Assembly (NCBI GenBank): GCA_030252795.1
Contig: CP127080.1
Span: 2,187,501 to 2,251,500, forward strand
DNA length: 64,000 nt
Source of the DNA: Porticoccaceae bacterium LTM1
GTDB taxonomy: Bacteria > Pseudomonadota > Gammaproteobacteria > Pseudomonadales > Porticoccaceae
Reading direction: 5' to 3'
A program made the translations under genes and the position numbers. Shown here piece by piece: positions 47,756-57,196 of this stretch. The notes beneath the pieces are model-generated. The model searched no databases. It saw nothing but the letters and a program-made list of their open reading frames with translations, and was not told the DNA's origin. Each line of letters begins with the position of its first letter. Position 1 is the stretch's first letter.

Positions 47756-47942
47756 AAATACCCCTTACTGATTTTCAAAGGAATATCTTCTCCCGATGAC
47801 TTCCACAAAACCAGCAACTGCTCCAAATGTTTTTTGTCTCTATGACTTATGGAGTAAATCGCTAACTCTTAATGTGAATATTCCGGAAAGGTTCGCTGTG
47901 GCAGCATAAAAAGTATTGTCGTTACAACCTGGAAATACCGTT

Positions 47943-48938
47943 ATGGAGTTACTGTGCCCCGCTGGAAATCTAGCATCATTAAAGGCAAGTGTTGATGCGG
48001 GAGCCGATGCAGTTTATCTGGGTATGAAGGACGACACTAATGCCCGTCATTTTTGCGGCCTTAACTTTACTCCTGAAAAATTGTGTGAAGGCATTCGTTA
48101 CGTACATCAGCGAAACCGAAAAGTGTATTTAGCAATAAATACCTTTGCCACCACATCAGGCTGGGGAAAATGGCAAGCTGCTGCTGACCAGGCTGCCAAC
48201 TCTGGCATTGATGCCGTAATCGCATCGGATATCGCTGTGCTGGATTATCTTCATCGGACACACCCTCAGTTACCCGTTCACCTTTCTGTCCAGGCATCCG
48301 CCACAAACGCTGGGGCAATTGCGTTCTACCATGAGCAGTTCAATATTCGGCGTGTGGTACTGCCTCGGGTATTGTCGCTGCATCAGGTCAAACAGTTGGC
48401 TAAAGTCAGCCCGGTTCCGGTCGAAGTTTTTGGTTTTGGTAGCCTTTGCATTATGGCGGAAGGACGCTGTTACCTTTCGTCTTATATGACCGGTGAATCC
48501 CCTAACAATGCCGGTGTCTGCTCGCCGGCTAAATTTGTCTCCTGGGAAGATGACCCTGAGGGAAACCTGAAATCCAGACTCAACGATGTATTGATTGATT
48601 CCTTCTCAAAAGATGAATCCGCCGGATATCCAACCCTGTGTAAAGGGCGTTTTGAAGTAGGAGAAGAGCTTTATCACGTGATGGAAGAACCTACCAGCCT
48701 GAATACTATGGATATTCTGCCTGAGCTACGCGAATGCGGTGTTGCATCCATTAAAATTGAAGGTCGCCAGCGCAGTCCGGCCTATGCAAAACAGGTAACA
48801 CAAATCTGGCGTCAGGCGATCGACGCTTGCCTTAGGGACAAATCCCCGGAAATAGATCCTGCCATGCACCAGGCCCTGTCCAATCTATCTGAAGGTAGCC
48901 AGACCTCTTTGGGCGCACTTCATAAATCCTGGAAATAG
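47943..48938 (+). CDS. ubiU: Ubiquinone biosynthesis protein UbiU (U32 family)
   Basis: UbiU forms a complex with UbiV that acts in oxygen-independent hydroxylation of the ubiquinone ring. The 331-residue protein has U32 hallmarks (ELLCPAGNLASLKASVDAGADAVYLG in parts, GRCYLSSYMTG) and four Cys in GSLC, GRC, GVC and TLCKG that match the 4Fe-4S ligands known in E. coli UbiU. ATG 47943 has a nearby GGAAA and matches the family start; a TTG at 47916 is less likely. UbiV follows after 8 bp. Confidence 0.94.
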   Translation: MELLCPAGNLASLKASVDAGADAVYLGMKDDTNARHFCGLNFTPEKLCEGIRYVHQRNRKVYLAINTFATTSGWGKWQAAADQAANSGIDAVIASDIAVLDYLHRTHPQLPVHLSVQASATNAGAIAFYHEQFNIRRVVLPRVLSLHQVKQLAKVSPVPVEVFGFGSLCIMAEGRCYLSSYMTGESPNNAGVCSPAKFVSWEDDPEGNLKSRLNDVLIDSFSKDESAGYPTLCKGRFEVGEELYHVMEEPTSLNTMDILPELRECGVASIKIEGRQRSPAYAKQVTQIWRQAIDACLRDKSPEIDPAMHQALSNLSEGSQTSLGALHKSWK

Positions 48939-48946
48939 GTATAACC

Positions 48947-49828
48947 ATGAAAGTCTCTCTTGGCCCTTTACTCTACTTCTGGGCGAAAAAAGATGTTGAT
49001 TCGCTTTACGAGCAGGTTGCCGACAGCAACATCGATATTGTCTATCTGGGTGAAACGGTGTGCAGTAAACGCCGTGAGCTACGCCTTAAGGATTGGGTTG
49101 CATTGGGACAGCGTCTGGCAGCAGCCGGTAAACAGGTTGTGCTCTCCAGCATGACACTGCTGGAGGCTCCCTCTGAACTCAATGAGCTTAATCGCATCTG
49201 CGACAATGGTGAATTTCTGGTTGAAGCCAATGATATGAGCGCTGTCCACTGGCTGACAAAACATCAACTGCCTTTTGTAATAGGGCCAGCCATCAACTGT
49301 TACAGCGCACGCGCCCTCAGTCTTTTACTGGATTTGGGGGCTATACGCTGGATTCCTCCGGTGGAGACCTCACAGCAATCCCTGCACGACATTCTCACTG
49401 ATCCAGCCATTGCCAGTCGGCGAGATACATTTGAAGTTGAGGTTTTCAGCTACGGTTACCTGCCACTCTCCTATTCAGCACGTTGTTTTACCGCGCGCTC
49501 GCTGGATCGCCGTAAAAATGATTGCGGGCTCTGTTGTATGGACTACCCGGAGGGTCGGGAAGTAAACAGTCAGGAGGGGCAACCGCTATTTCGCCTGAAT
49601 GGAATCCAGATGCAGTCGCAATATCAATACGACTTGCGTCAGGATATCGCATCGCTAAATTCACTGGCCGATATTGCCAGAATCAGTATCTCGAAACTGG
49701 AAGATTTAGCTGTTATCGAAAACTTCAGGGCTGCGCTAAACACCAATGATCACTTACCAATCTGGTCTGATCGCCGCTGCAATGGCTATTGGCACGCAAC
49801 AGTTGGCATGGATCAGATTAATAAGTAA
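48947..49828 (+). CDS. ubiV: Ubiquinone biosynthesis protein UbiV (U32 family)
   Basis: UbiV pairs with UbiU in anaerobic ubiquinone synthesis. The 293-residue protein has Cys39 (GETVCSKRREL) and the cluster RCF, NDCGLCCMDYP, equal to the four iron-sulfur ligands of E. coli UbiV. It starts with ATG behind TAGGTATAACC. It is the last gene of the ubiUV operon. Together with nrdGD and narK it marks a strictly oxygen-free metabolic block. Confidence 0.94.
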   Translation: MKVSLGPLLYFWAKKDVDSLYEQVADSNIDIVYLGETVCSKRRELRLKDWVALGQRLAAAGKQVVLSSMTLLEAPSELNELNRICDNGEFLVEANDMSAVHWLTKHQLPFVIGPAINCYSARALSLLLDLGAIRWIPPVETSQQSLHDILTDPAIASRRDTFEVEVFSYGYLPLSYSARCFTARSLDRRKNDCGLCCMDYPEGREVNSQEGQPLFRLNGIQMQSQYQYDLRQDIASLNSLADIARISISKLEDLAVIENFRAALNTNDHLPIWSDRRCNGYWHATVGMDQINK

Positions 49829-49936
49829 TCGGGCTCTACAATACCTCCAAGTAAGTAGCCTCACTACCCAGTTATAACCGCCGAATGAATTACTGAGCTC
49901 CTATAATGGCAATCTGTATTTGCCAGAGGACTCACC

Positions 49937-50329
49937 ATGATTTCAATGTTCCAGGATTTGCTAGACATGACTTCTGAACAGCCCGAGCCCCAGCGCCTGC
50001 TGTTTTTGTTTGCATCAACTGACATTACCCGCAAATCCCGAAAACAGGATGAAAAAAGCGGAACTATTACACCTACTATGGTGGTGGATAAGTTGCCTTC
50101 CGAAATCACCGGCTTTGACGAATTGGTTAAAGAAGCAGACAGCATTAATAAGGAATGGGACTTTGTTTTTATTGCCGCATTAAGTGGCGAAAATAACAAA
50201 GCTCCAAGCAGTGAGGATGCTGAGGTGTATCTGAATAGAATGACTAATGACGTAGCCTCTGGAAATAACATTCACCGCTACGTTGTGTTTGACCGCAACC
50301 AGAATCCGATTGAGATAATGCCGCACTAG
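49937..50329 (+). CDS. Conserved protein of unknown function
   Basis: A 130-residue soluble protein with recurrent blocks PEPQRLLFLFAS, TPTMVVDKLPSEITGFDELV, WDFVFIAALSG and PSSEDAEVYLNRM. I recall homologues in pseudomonads, some labelled as a ribonucleotide reductase subunit, which looks misleading because no reductase motif is present. No membrane segment or signal. It lies after ubiV with its own terminator. Role unknown; it could be a small regulatory or metabolic accessory. Confidence 0.75.
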   Translation: MISMFQDLLDMTSEQPEPQRLLFLFASTDITRKSRKQDEKSGTITPTMVVDKLPSEITGFDELVKEADSINKEWDFVFIAALSGENNKAPSSEDAEVYLNRMTNDVASGNNIHRYVVFDRNQNPIEIMPH

Positions 50330-50345
50330 TGCGGCATTCTTTTTT
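50319..50345 (+). terminator. Terminator overlapping the end of the preceding gene
   Basis: ATGCCGCAC/GTGCGGCAT around the stop codon is followed by TTCTTTTTT. The stem covers the last codons and TAG of the unknown gene. Confidence 0.82.
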
Positions 50346-50448
50346 ACCGATCTGTTTTCTTCCCGGTAATCATGTAGGGTGCGCCATTCGCACCACCTGT
50401 AGAACTTTTTAATACCAGGCAAACGCTCAAAAGTATTTAGCAAGCCCG

Positions 50449-50522
50449 CTCTTTCCCTGACCTGACAGGCCACTCCTCATATAACTGACAAATCGTCGTA
50501 ACCTGTCAGGTCAGGGAAAGAG
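50449..50522. repeat. Conserved-loop hairpin, family 1, copy D
   Basis: Perfect 21-bp arms starting CTCTTTCCCTGACCTGACAG enclose a 32-nt loop whose minus strand reads CGACGATTTGTCAG and TATATGAGGAGTGG. Against copy B the arms differ at several places, each change matched on the other arm. Confidence 0.88.
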
Positions 50523-50539
50523 CTACTTTCGATATAAGT

Positions 50540-50611
50540 GTCATCCTGAACGCAGTGAAGGATCTCATACTCAATACTGCAAAAGAGATCCTTCGCTACG
50601 CTCAGGATGAC
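50540..50611. repeat. Inverted pair of GTCATCCTGA repeats
   Basis: The units at 50540-50566 and 50585-50611 face each other as an imperfect palindrome. They lie between convergent genes next to copy D. Confidence 0.7.
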
Positions 50612-50674
50612 AGTGGGGAAAGCGCTCAGGGTGACTGTCACATAACGAATCAAAAACTTTCGCTAGTTTCAGAT

Positions 50675-51886
50675 TTAACCCGGTCCACCATCAGTACGTT
50701 GCTTACAAAGAATTGGTGTATATCGCAGCAGAAAAAGCCCAAATCCCACACTCCAGAAAATGACTGCCAGGGTGAGCACCAGGGTGTAGTCGTTAAGCAA
50801 CGCCTGACCAAATACGCGTATCAACATCGCCAGAGTAATACTCAGGAAGGCCATGCCCATCAGCCAGTCGGTAACGATCATTCTGCCAGTATGGCCAAGT
50901 GACACACGGGATATCATCGCCAGGATCATTCCCCCCATGGCACCTACTGTAATGACATGAATAGCTTGCGAAGTGGTAATACCCACACCAAGCTTTGCCA
51001 TACCAAGCGCAACCAATCCGAGTGCCAGGCTCCAGTAACTCAGGTGCAGCGACCAAACCAGAGGCACACGAAATGTTACCCATATGCGCCAGCGCAGTGC
51101 TCGAGCAGCATTGCTGAGCCCCGCAATAAAATAGATTGTGGCGGCCAGCTCTGATGACACCGCAGGCAGAACCAAAGTAATCAGTACACTTAAAACCACA
51201 CTACCAATTGACAGTTTTTCCAGCCAGGGAATGGGATCAACTTTTGGAGTGCGAGTACCATTGGCGGTAAACATTGGGAACACCCGCCCCCCCATAACGC
51301 ACATAACCAGTGTCATGACCATTACAACGGCATAATTTATGGTCGACAAATATTGATAATTGTTGGCTAAGACCATCCAGTGCATTGCCATATTCAACAG
51401 CGTCATCACCAACAGGATTGGACCAAAAAACAGGTTGCGCCACTGTTTGACACGAATAACCGGGCGCATCAACACTACTGCAGCAAGTGGCAAAAATATC
51501 AGGTCTGTCAAAACAACAAGCCAAATTGGTACGCTTGTCGAAAACACCATGAGTGCTCGAGGCAACAGCCAAGTGAGCACCAAACCTATTAACCACCAAC
51601 CCTTAATTCCCGGCTGCTTTGTCCATGTCTGCACGGCTGTCAGCAAAAAACCGGTAACTATTGCGACACCAAACCCGAATAGCATTTCGTGGCTGTGCCA
51701 CCACAAACCGCCACCGTAAAGGGCGATACTGGTATCGCCTCGCAATACCGCAATCCATATCCACAGACTGAGCACACTGAATGCGCTGCCAAGCAAAAAC
51801 ATTGGGCGGAATGCGAGCCGAAATAGCGGACATTTGAAGTCTGCAGACTGCTCCTTGGAAATATCACCAGTAGGTAAAATCAGCAT
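50675..51886 (-). CDS. nnrS: NnrS family protein (nitric-oxide-related membrane protein)
   Basis: NnrS is a haem- and copper-containing membrane protein that helps cells resist nitrosative stress. The product is about 403 residues from ATG 51886 (a start at 51925 would run into the hemerythrin gene). It has about 12 membrane segments and family pieces FRLAFRPMFLLGSAF, WHSHEMLFGFG, GGRVFPMFTANG and ALHVITVGAMGG-like QAIHVITVGAMGGMILAM. It is the last gene of the narK-kinase-hemerythrin-nnrS row on the minus strand. Confidence 0.92.
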   Translation of the reverse strand: MLILPTGDISKEQSADFKCPLFRLAFRPMFLLGSAFSVLSLWIWIAVLRGDTSIALYGGGLWWHSHEMLFGFGVAIVTGFLLTAVQTWTKQPGIKGWWLIGLVLTWLLPRALMVFSTSVPIWLVVLTDLIFLPLAAVVLMRPVIRVKQWRNLFFGPILLVMTLLNMAMHWMVLANNYQYLSTINYAVVMVMTLVMCVMGGRVFPMFTANGTRTPKVDPIPWLEKLSIGSVVLSVLITLVLPAVSSELAATIYFIAGLSNAARALRWRIWVTFRVPLVWSLHLSYWSLALGLVALGMAKLGVGITTSQAIHVITVGAMGGMILAMISRVSLGHTGRMIVTDWLMGMAFLSITLAMLIRVFGQALLNDYTLVLTLAVIFWSVGFGLFLLRYTPILCKQRTDGGPG

Positions 51887-51890
51887 AGAA

Positions 51891-52319
51891 CTAGGCCAAA
51901 GTAAGTAACATGTTATCGATCTCATCCTGGGGAATCAGGCGGTCGCATTGAAAATAGAGAATCTTTTCTTCCTTCATATTGTGTTCACCAAGCAATTGCA
52001 ACAGCGACTCAACAGGGGTGAGGCACTCCTCGCCTTCAGCAATAGCCATATCTATCTCTTCAAGCAGTGATTTGATTCGCACATGCTCGTGCACCATAAC
52101 CTTTGTTGGCCCTGCATTGAACATACCTGTGGCTGACTCAAAGCGGGGAAATAACAGCTCCTCCTCCCATTCAATATGGCGAATAAGCCCTTCTTTGAAT
52201 TTACGGAAATAGGCAATCGCTTTTGATGGATTTTCAGGAATAGTCTTTTGAAAAGCAGCAAATAAGCTATCAAGTCTATCGTGGTCTGCACTGAAAAAAT
52301 TCGAAATTACACTTGGCAT
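51891..52319 (-). CDS. Hemerythrin-domain protein
   Basis: A 142-residue all-helical protein with a di-iron site: His in FSADHDRLD, RHIEWEEELLFPR, MVHEHVRIK and LGEHNMKEEKILY match the hemerythrin ligand pattern. Such proteins bind oxygen or nitric oxide and can assist repair of iron centres under nitrosative stress. Position between the kinase fusion and nnrS, four bases before nnrS, suggests a nitric-oxide function. No membrane segment. Confidence 0.9.
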   Translation of the reverse strand: MPSVISNFFSADHDRLDSLFAAFQKTIPENPSKAIAYFRKFKEGLIRHIEWEEELLFPRFESATGMFNAGPTKVMVHEHVRIKSLLEEIDMAIAEGEECLTPVESLLQLLGEHNMKEEKILYFQCDRLIPQDEIDNMLLTLA

Positions 52320-52328
52320 AACAAACTC

Positions 52329-54071
52329 TCAACTAGAGGAAAACAGAATCATTACGATGATTAACATCAAGATCCAAAACCCGAACATCACCTGCCAGAA
52401 CAAAACTCCCCGACTTTGTTCGATTTTGGGATCGTCCCGCAAAAACTCGGGATTGGGGGCAGTTAGATCACCAACAAACTCTTTCAGGCTTTGGTAACGG
52501 TAGCCGAGGTCGAGGCTCGTACCTTTTTCCAGCGCACGGTCGAACCACACAGGTATGTGCGGATTAAATTCATAAGCATTTCGATATCGAAGCCGATCAA
52601 AATCCATTGGTGTACGGCACTGTTCAATCGCCTCGCCGAAGGGCAGCTTGCCAGTAAACAGCTCATAGGTGATGGCCGCCAATGCATAGATATCACCTTG
52701 AACACCACTGTTCTTCCCCATCAGGTAGTGCGGGTCCGAGTAACTGGCTGTACCCAAAGCCCCCTGATGTTCCAGAGGCACAAAAATCTCGGCCACACCG
52801 GCAACAAAAACAGAACCAAAATCGATAACTTTTACGTTCAGGTCTTCATCCACCAGTATATTGGCGGGCTTCAAATCCTGGTGAATCGTATCATTGGCGT
52901 GCAGCGCCTCCAGTGCCAGGGCAATTTTTTTCACTATTTCGATAGCTACTTTCGGCTTTGGCTGCGGATTTTTTGCCATCCACTTATCAAGGCCAATGCC
53001 CGGAATATACTCCATCAGATAGTAGAGGAAATTTCGCGGCCGTGTCTGCTCGATAATCCTGCCAACATAAGGGCTGTTTATTCGTTTTCCGATCCACTCT
53101 TCCTGTATGAACCGGTCAATATAACTGGCATCGTCCTGATAATTGATGGATGGTGTTTTCATCACCATCTGCTGTCCAGACTCTTCATCGGTCACTAAAT
53201 AGAGCTGACTTCGACTACTGGCAAATATCTCTCTTTCAACTATAAAACCATCCAAATTCATACCTGCGTCAAGCGGCGGCGGAAACGGCAAACGAACCAG
53301 ACGACTGTTGAAATCGTTGCGGGTTTCCTTAGGTAAGGTCACCACACGTATTACCACGCAGCTGATGTTGTCGTCGCTGCCACTTTCCAGGGCTGTATTT
53401 ACCAGTTTATTGGCAACATCCTGTGCGGATAAGTCACAGCTGAGCATATTGACCATCTCGCCGCGAGACACAAAGTCGTGCAGGCCATCGGTCGTAAGCA
53501 GAAAGAGATCTCCCGGTAAAATTTCGCTTTGGCAGTAATCAATCTGCAGATTGTTATCCATGCCAACAGCCCGCGCCAGAATTGCCCTTCCTTTGCCAAC
53601 GTTAACTGTGTGATCACGGGTTAACTGGCTCAGCTCTCCATCACGAAGTCGATAGATGCGGGAGTCTCCTGCATGAAAAACATGTGCTGTGCAGGATTTA
53701 ATGACCAACCCGGAGAATGTGCATAAAAAGCCCTTTTCTTCCTGTTTGAAAGCGTGGCTTTTTTTGAACAGTTTAAGATTGATAGTGGTAAGCGTTTTTT
53801 GCCCAGCGTGACTGACTGACCAGGTGTCCGGGGTTTTATAGTATTCATCGACAAAGGTTTTAATGCAGTATTGACTGGCCTCACGACCAGCCTCGGCACT
53901 ACTGACACCATCAGCAATTACTGCACAGGCACCTTTGCTGTTTAGCTTGTATGAGTGATCCGGGACAACGCAGTCAGCGTCATCCTCATTGATCTGCTTA
54001 ATGCCTGCAGAACTTGTAACCCCGGTATCTAACCTCAGGGTATCGGATTGTTCAAAGATCACATCACTCAT
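52329..54071 (-). CDS. PP2C phosphatase-serine/threonine kinase fusion with C-terminal membrane anchor
   Basis: A bifunctional signalling protein of 580 residues. The N-terminal PP2C phosphatase (about 10-245) has GIKQINEDDAD, VIADGVSS, HAGDSRIY and GSDDNISCVV. The C-terminal kinase (about 275-540) has an ATP-binding lobe with VMKTP, catalytic HQDLKPANI (Gln in place of the usual Arg), and VIDFGS. One membrane segment ends the protein (WQVMFGFWILMLIIVMILF). ATG 54071 is chosen because it begins just before the PP2C domain; 54131 is an alternative. Similar fusions sit beside nitrate transporters in pseudomonads. Targets unknown. Confidence 0.92.
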   Translation of the reverse strand: MSDVIFEQSDTLRLDTGVTSSAGIKQINEDDADCVVPDHSYKLNSKGACAVIADGVSSAEAGREASQYCIKTFVDEYYKTPDTWSVSHAGQKTLTTINLKLFKKSHAFKQEEKGFLCTFSGLVIKSCTAHVFHAGDSRIYRLRDGELSQLTRDHTVNVGKGRAILARAVGMDNNLQIDYCQSEILPGDLFLLTTDGLHDFVSRGEMVNMLSCDLSAQDVANKLVNTALESGSDDNISCVVIRVVTLPKETRNDFNSRLVRLPFPPPLDAGMNLDGFIVEREIFASSRSQLYLVTDEESGQQMVMKTPSINYQDDASYIDRFIQEEWIGKRINSPYVGRIIEQTRPRNFLYYLMEYIPGIGLDKWMAKNPQPKPKVAIEIVKKIALALEALHANDTIHQDLKPANILVDEDLNVKVIDFGSVFVAGVAEIFVPLEHQGALGTASYSDPHYLMGKNSGVQGDIYALAAITYELFTGKLPFGEAIEQCRTPMDFDRLRYRNAYEFNPHIPVWFDRALEKGTSLDLGYRYQSLKEFVGDLTAPNPEFLRDDPKIEQSRGVLFWQVMFGFWILMLIIVMILFSSS

Positions 54072-54156
54072 GACTCTGGACCTGTTTTCTGCTGATGATT
54101 CAAACGGCACTTCCATGTGCCGAGTCATCAATTGCAGTCCGTGTATTTTCCAGATA

Positions 54157-55632
54157 TCAGGTTACATCAATCAGGAATACCTTGCCGTCGGCATCGACCT
54201 CTGCAATTTGGCCCTTGGGCTCTTCCAATAACCAGCAGGCAAAGAAGATAACCAGCGCGGATACCGCAATCACCATGAAGAAAGTACTGTAATCAACAAA
54301 GGATAGTACTGTCAGGTAGGTCACCGCACCAACGTTGCCGTAAGCACCGGCCATACCGGCTATCTGGCCTGTCATACGCCGTTTCACCAAAGGAACTACG
54401 GCAAATACAGCGCCCTCACCTGCTTGTACAAAGAAGGAGCAGGCCATGGTGGCGATAACCGCAGCAGGAATCCACCAGCTGCCGTCTATCTGGCTCAACA
54501 TAAAGTAGCCAAGAGACAATCCACCGATCAGTGTCATCAAGCTGCGACGACGACCCATGTTGTCAGAAAACCAACCGCCTGTTGGTCTGGCAACCAGGTT
54601 CATGAAGGCGAAACCGGATGCCAGCAAGCCAGCTTTAACCGGGTCGAGACCATCAAAGGTTTCCAGGAAAAACAGCGGCAGCATGGATACAACAGCCAAC
54701 TCGGAGCCGAAGGTCACAAAATAGGCCAGACTCAAAATCGCCACTTGCTTGAACTTGTATTTTTCCAGTTCAGGCACACCATGTTTGAGGTTTTCGTGGT
54801 TGACCTTATAAATCTGGTTGGTTTGAACGAAAAACAGTCCAACTAATACCACCCAGAGAATATACATCGTTTGCTCAGTGAACAGGTTTACGCCCGCAGG
54901 AGACAGTTTCCACGCCAGTACGCCGAGTGCCAGATACATTGGCACATTGGTAAGGATGTAGAGAACAAAGTCTTTTTTACTGGTAACTTCCAGCCCACCG
55001 GATTTTTTCGGTTTAAAGTAAGTTGACCCCTTGGGTGTATTGCGAGCCTGTGTGTAGTAAAACAGTCCGTATACCCCGGCTATTACACCAGTCAAACCCA
55101 GAGCGTAACGCCAGCCATCATCACCACCAAATAGCAGTGCCAGGGTAGGCAGTGACATAGCACCTGCAGCGGAGCCAAAGTTACCCCAACCACCATAGAT
55201 TCCTTCGGCTATACCCACATTCTTGGCAGGGAACCATTCGCCAACCATTCGAATGCCAATCACAAAACCTGCACCGACAAATCCAAGCATGAATCGAAAT
55301 AATGCCAGTGCCTCATAAGAGGTCGCCATGGCAAAACCGACACAGATAAACGCCGAAATGATCAGCAATCCACTGTAAACATGGCGAGGCCCGTATTTGT
55401 CTACCAGAATCCCTATCACGATACGTGCAGGGATAGTTAAAGCCACATTAAGAATCAATAATGCTTTGACCTGCTGGGATGACAGATCAAACGCTTCCTT
55501 GATAAATACCATAAGAGGCGCGTGGCTAAACCAGACTACAAACGTCAAGAAAAATGCTACCCATGTAATGTGCAGCGTCTTGATCTTTGGGTCGCTAATT
55601 TTAAACAGGTTGAGCTTACTGTCGTTAGACAT
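54157..55632 (-). CDS. Nitrate/nitrite transporter NarK family
   Basis: A 12-helix MFS protein of 491 residues that moves nitrate and/or nitrite across the inner membrane. The nitrate signature [12 protein letters not shown] and its second-half partner [12 protein letters not shown] are both present, with [15 protein letters not shown] at the start. ATG 55632 has a GAGGAG site; the longer frame from 55707 has none. It leads the operon with the PP2C-kinase, hemerythrin and nnrS. A NarL-type site lies at 55787-55802. Confidence 0.93.
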   Translation of the reverse strand: MSNDSKLNLFKISDPKIKTLHITWVAFFLTFVVWFSHAPLMVFIKEAFDLSSQQVKALLILNVALTIPARIVIGILVDKYGPRHVYSGLLIISAFICVGFAMATSYEALALFRFMLGFVGAGFVIGIRMVGEWFPAKNVGIAEGIYGGWGNFGSAAGAMSLPTLALLFGGDDGWRYALGLTGVIAGVYGLFYYTQARNTPKGSTYFKPKKSGGLEVTSKKDFVLYILTNVPMYLALGVLAWKLSPAGVNLFTEQTMYILWVVLVGLFFVQTNQIYKVNHENLKHGVPELEKYKFKQVAILSLAYFVTFGSELAVVSMLPLFFLETFDGLDPVKAGLLASGFAFMNLVARPTGGWFSDNMGRRRSLMTLIGGLSLGYFMLSQIDGSWWIPAAVIATMACSFFVQAGEGAVFAVVPLVKRRMTGQIAGMAGAYGNVGAVTYLTVLSFVDYSTFFMVIAVSALVIFFACWLLEEPKGQIAEVDADGKVFLIDVT

Positions 55633-55786
55633 GAGCTGGCTCCTCACAAGGTTAATTTTTTTCAGAAGCCATATTCGCACCTTTTCATATTCGGGTTTAG
55701 ATGCCAAAAATTGTCAAAACCGACTATCTCTCACTTTATGGGTAGGTTCGAAAAACACCTGAAACTCGCCTGTTTTCTGGACCACC

Positions 55787-55802
55787 TACCTACTAAGAGG
55801 TA
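55787..55802. promoter_or_regulatory. NarL/NarP-type 7-2-7 site
   Basis: TACCTAC-TA-AGAGGTA is an inverted pair of NarL heptamers (consensus TACYYMT) with one mismatch. It lies between the two divergent narK-like genes. Another heptamer-like TACCCAT lies near 55739-55747 on the minus strand. Confidence 0.6.
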
Positions 55803-55910
55803 TCTCCGGTTACAGCTCGGAATTTTTTCGAGTATTTGTAGATATGGCAGGTATATCCAGATATCGATATAGTCGTCTTATCCTATTGCCCTGCTAAAAG
55901 GTCTGTAACG

Positions 55911-57179
55911 ATGAAACCCTCTGTGGAAAATCGAGCATTACTGATAGCAACCATTGCCTTTGCGGTGAACTTTTCAGTCTGGACGCTTTACGCGGTAATG
56001 GGCATTGAGCTGAAAAACAGCTTGAACCTCTCGGCAACTGAATTTGGACTGCTTTTAGCTGCCCCTATGTTCACAGGAGCCATCCTGCGACTTCCCCTGG
56101 GCATTTTGTGTGAGCGCTACTCCAGTCGATCGTTGTTTATCTGGCAGATGCTATTTCTGGTGCCACCGCTCTATTTTCTCGGCGAAGTAAGTACTTTTCA
56201 GGGCTATGTGCTGATGGGGCTACTCACCGGTGTAAGTGGTGTGTCATTCACCATAGGAATTCGCTACGTCACTGACTGGTTTACAAGCCGCGATCAAGGC
56301 ACGGCCATGGGAGTATTTGGTGCCGGTAACGCGGGGGCAGCATTGAGCCTTATCTGTGTTCCCTACATTATTGATACCTGGGGTTGGGCTGCCATAGGGC
56401 CGGTCTATGCATTGGCTGTTTTAGCAACGTTGTTACTGTTTATCTGGATCGCCCCCAAATTACCTTCCACACAAAAAACCAATCAGCCAACGCCTTCCCT
56501 TCGAACTCAACTCCACTCTTTACTGGAAGCAAAAGTCTGGCGTTTTGGCCTGTACTACTACTTTGTATTCGGCAGCTTTCTGGCCCTGTTATTGTGGTTG
56601 CCACAGTATTTTGTGAATGCTTATGGATTAATGCTTAACCAGGCTATGGCTCTGACCCTGCTGTTTGTGATCAGCTCCAGCATGGCACGTGCAGCAGGTG
56701 GATGGTTTGCCGACCGCTACGGTGCCCGAGCGGTTAACTGGAGTGTATTCTGGGTTTGCCTGGTGTGTCTGTTTTTCCTGAGTTATCCCCCCACTACCAT
56801 GACCATTCACGGCGTTAGCAAAGATGTCGAACTAAGCATCGAACTGAATATCTGGGTGTTTATGGCACTACTGCTGGTTGTGGGGCTGGCACAGGGATTT
56901 GGTCGAGCCAGCGTTTACAAGATCATCAATGATTATTACCCCAACCAGATGGGCAGCGTAGGCGGTATGGTCGCCATGCTGGGTGCACTTGGCGGTTGTA
57001 CACTTCCCATTTTATTCGGTGCCGCCGTCGATTTAATCGGGGTTTACAGCGCCTGCTTTATGCTTTTATACGGCGTTCTTGCCTGTTGCATGATGTTAAT
57101 GCATATCGCTATCAAGCGAGAGAAATACAAGCAGCGATTAAAATTTGCTGTAGAAAATAATTTTCTCAATGAAGGCTGA
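55911..57179 (+). CDS. NarK1-type nitrate/proton transporter (MFS)
   Basis: A 422-residue MFS transporter of the nitrate-nitrite porter family, divergent from the first one. It has FAVNFSVWTLYAVMGIELK, LRLPLGILCERYSSRS, the nitrate motif GVFGAGNAGAALS and the second-half GSVGGMVAMLGALGGC. Two NarK types side by side are common in nitrate respirers, one acting as a proton symporter for nitrate and one as a nitrate/nitrite exchanger; which one this is cannot be read with certainty. ATG 55911 follows AACG-type weak ribosome site. Confidence 0.92.
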   Translation: MKPSVENRALLIATIAFAVNFSVWTLYAVMGIELKNSLNLSATEFGLLLAAPMFTGAILRLPLGILCERYSSRSLFIWQMLFLVPPLYFLGEVSTFQGYVLMGLLTGVSGVSFTIGIRYVTDWFTSRDQGTAMGVFGAGNAGAALSLICVPYIIDTWGWAAIGPVYALAVLATLLLFIWIAPKLPSTQKTNQPTPSLRTQLHSLLEAKVWRFGLYYYFVFGSFLALLLWLPQYFVNAYGLMLNQAMALTLLFVISSSMARAAGGWFADRYGARAVNWSVFWVCLVCLFFLSYPPTTMTIHGVSKDVELSIELNIWVFMALLLVVGLAQGFGRASVYKIINDYYPNQMGSVGGMVAMLGALGGCTLPILFGAAVDLIGVYSACFMLLYGVLACCMMLMHIAIKREKYKQRLKFAVENNFLNEG

Positions 57180-57196
57180 TCAGATATCGTGCCAGA

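Noticed and set aside
47756-47942. FNR box between ubiT and ubiU
   Set aside because: I looked for TTGAT-N4-ATCAA and found only a poor half match (CTGATTTTCAAA), not enough to call.
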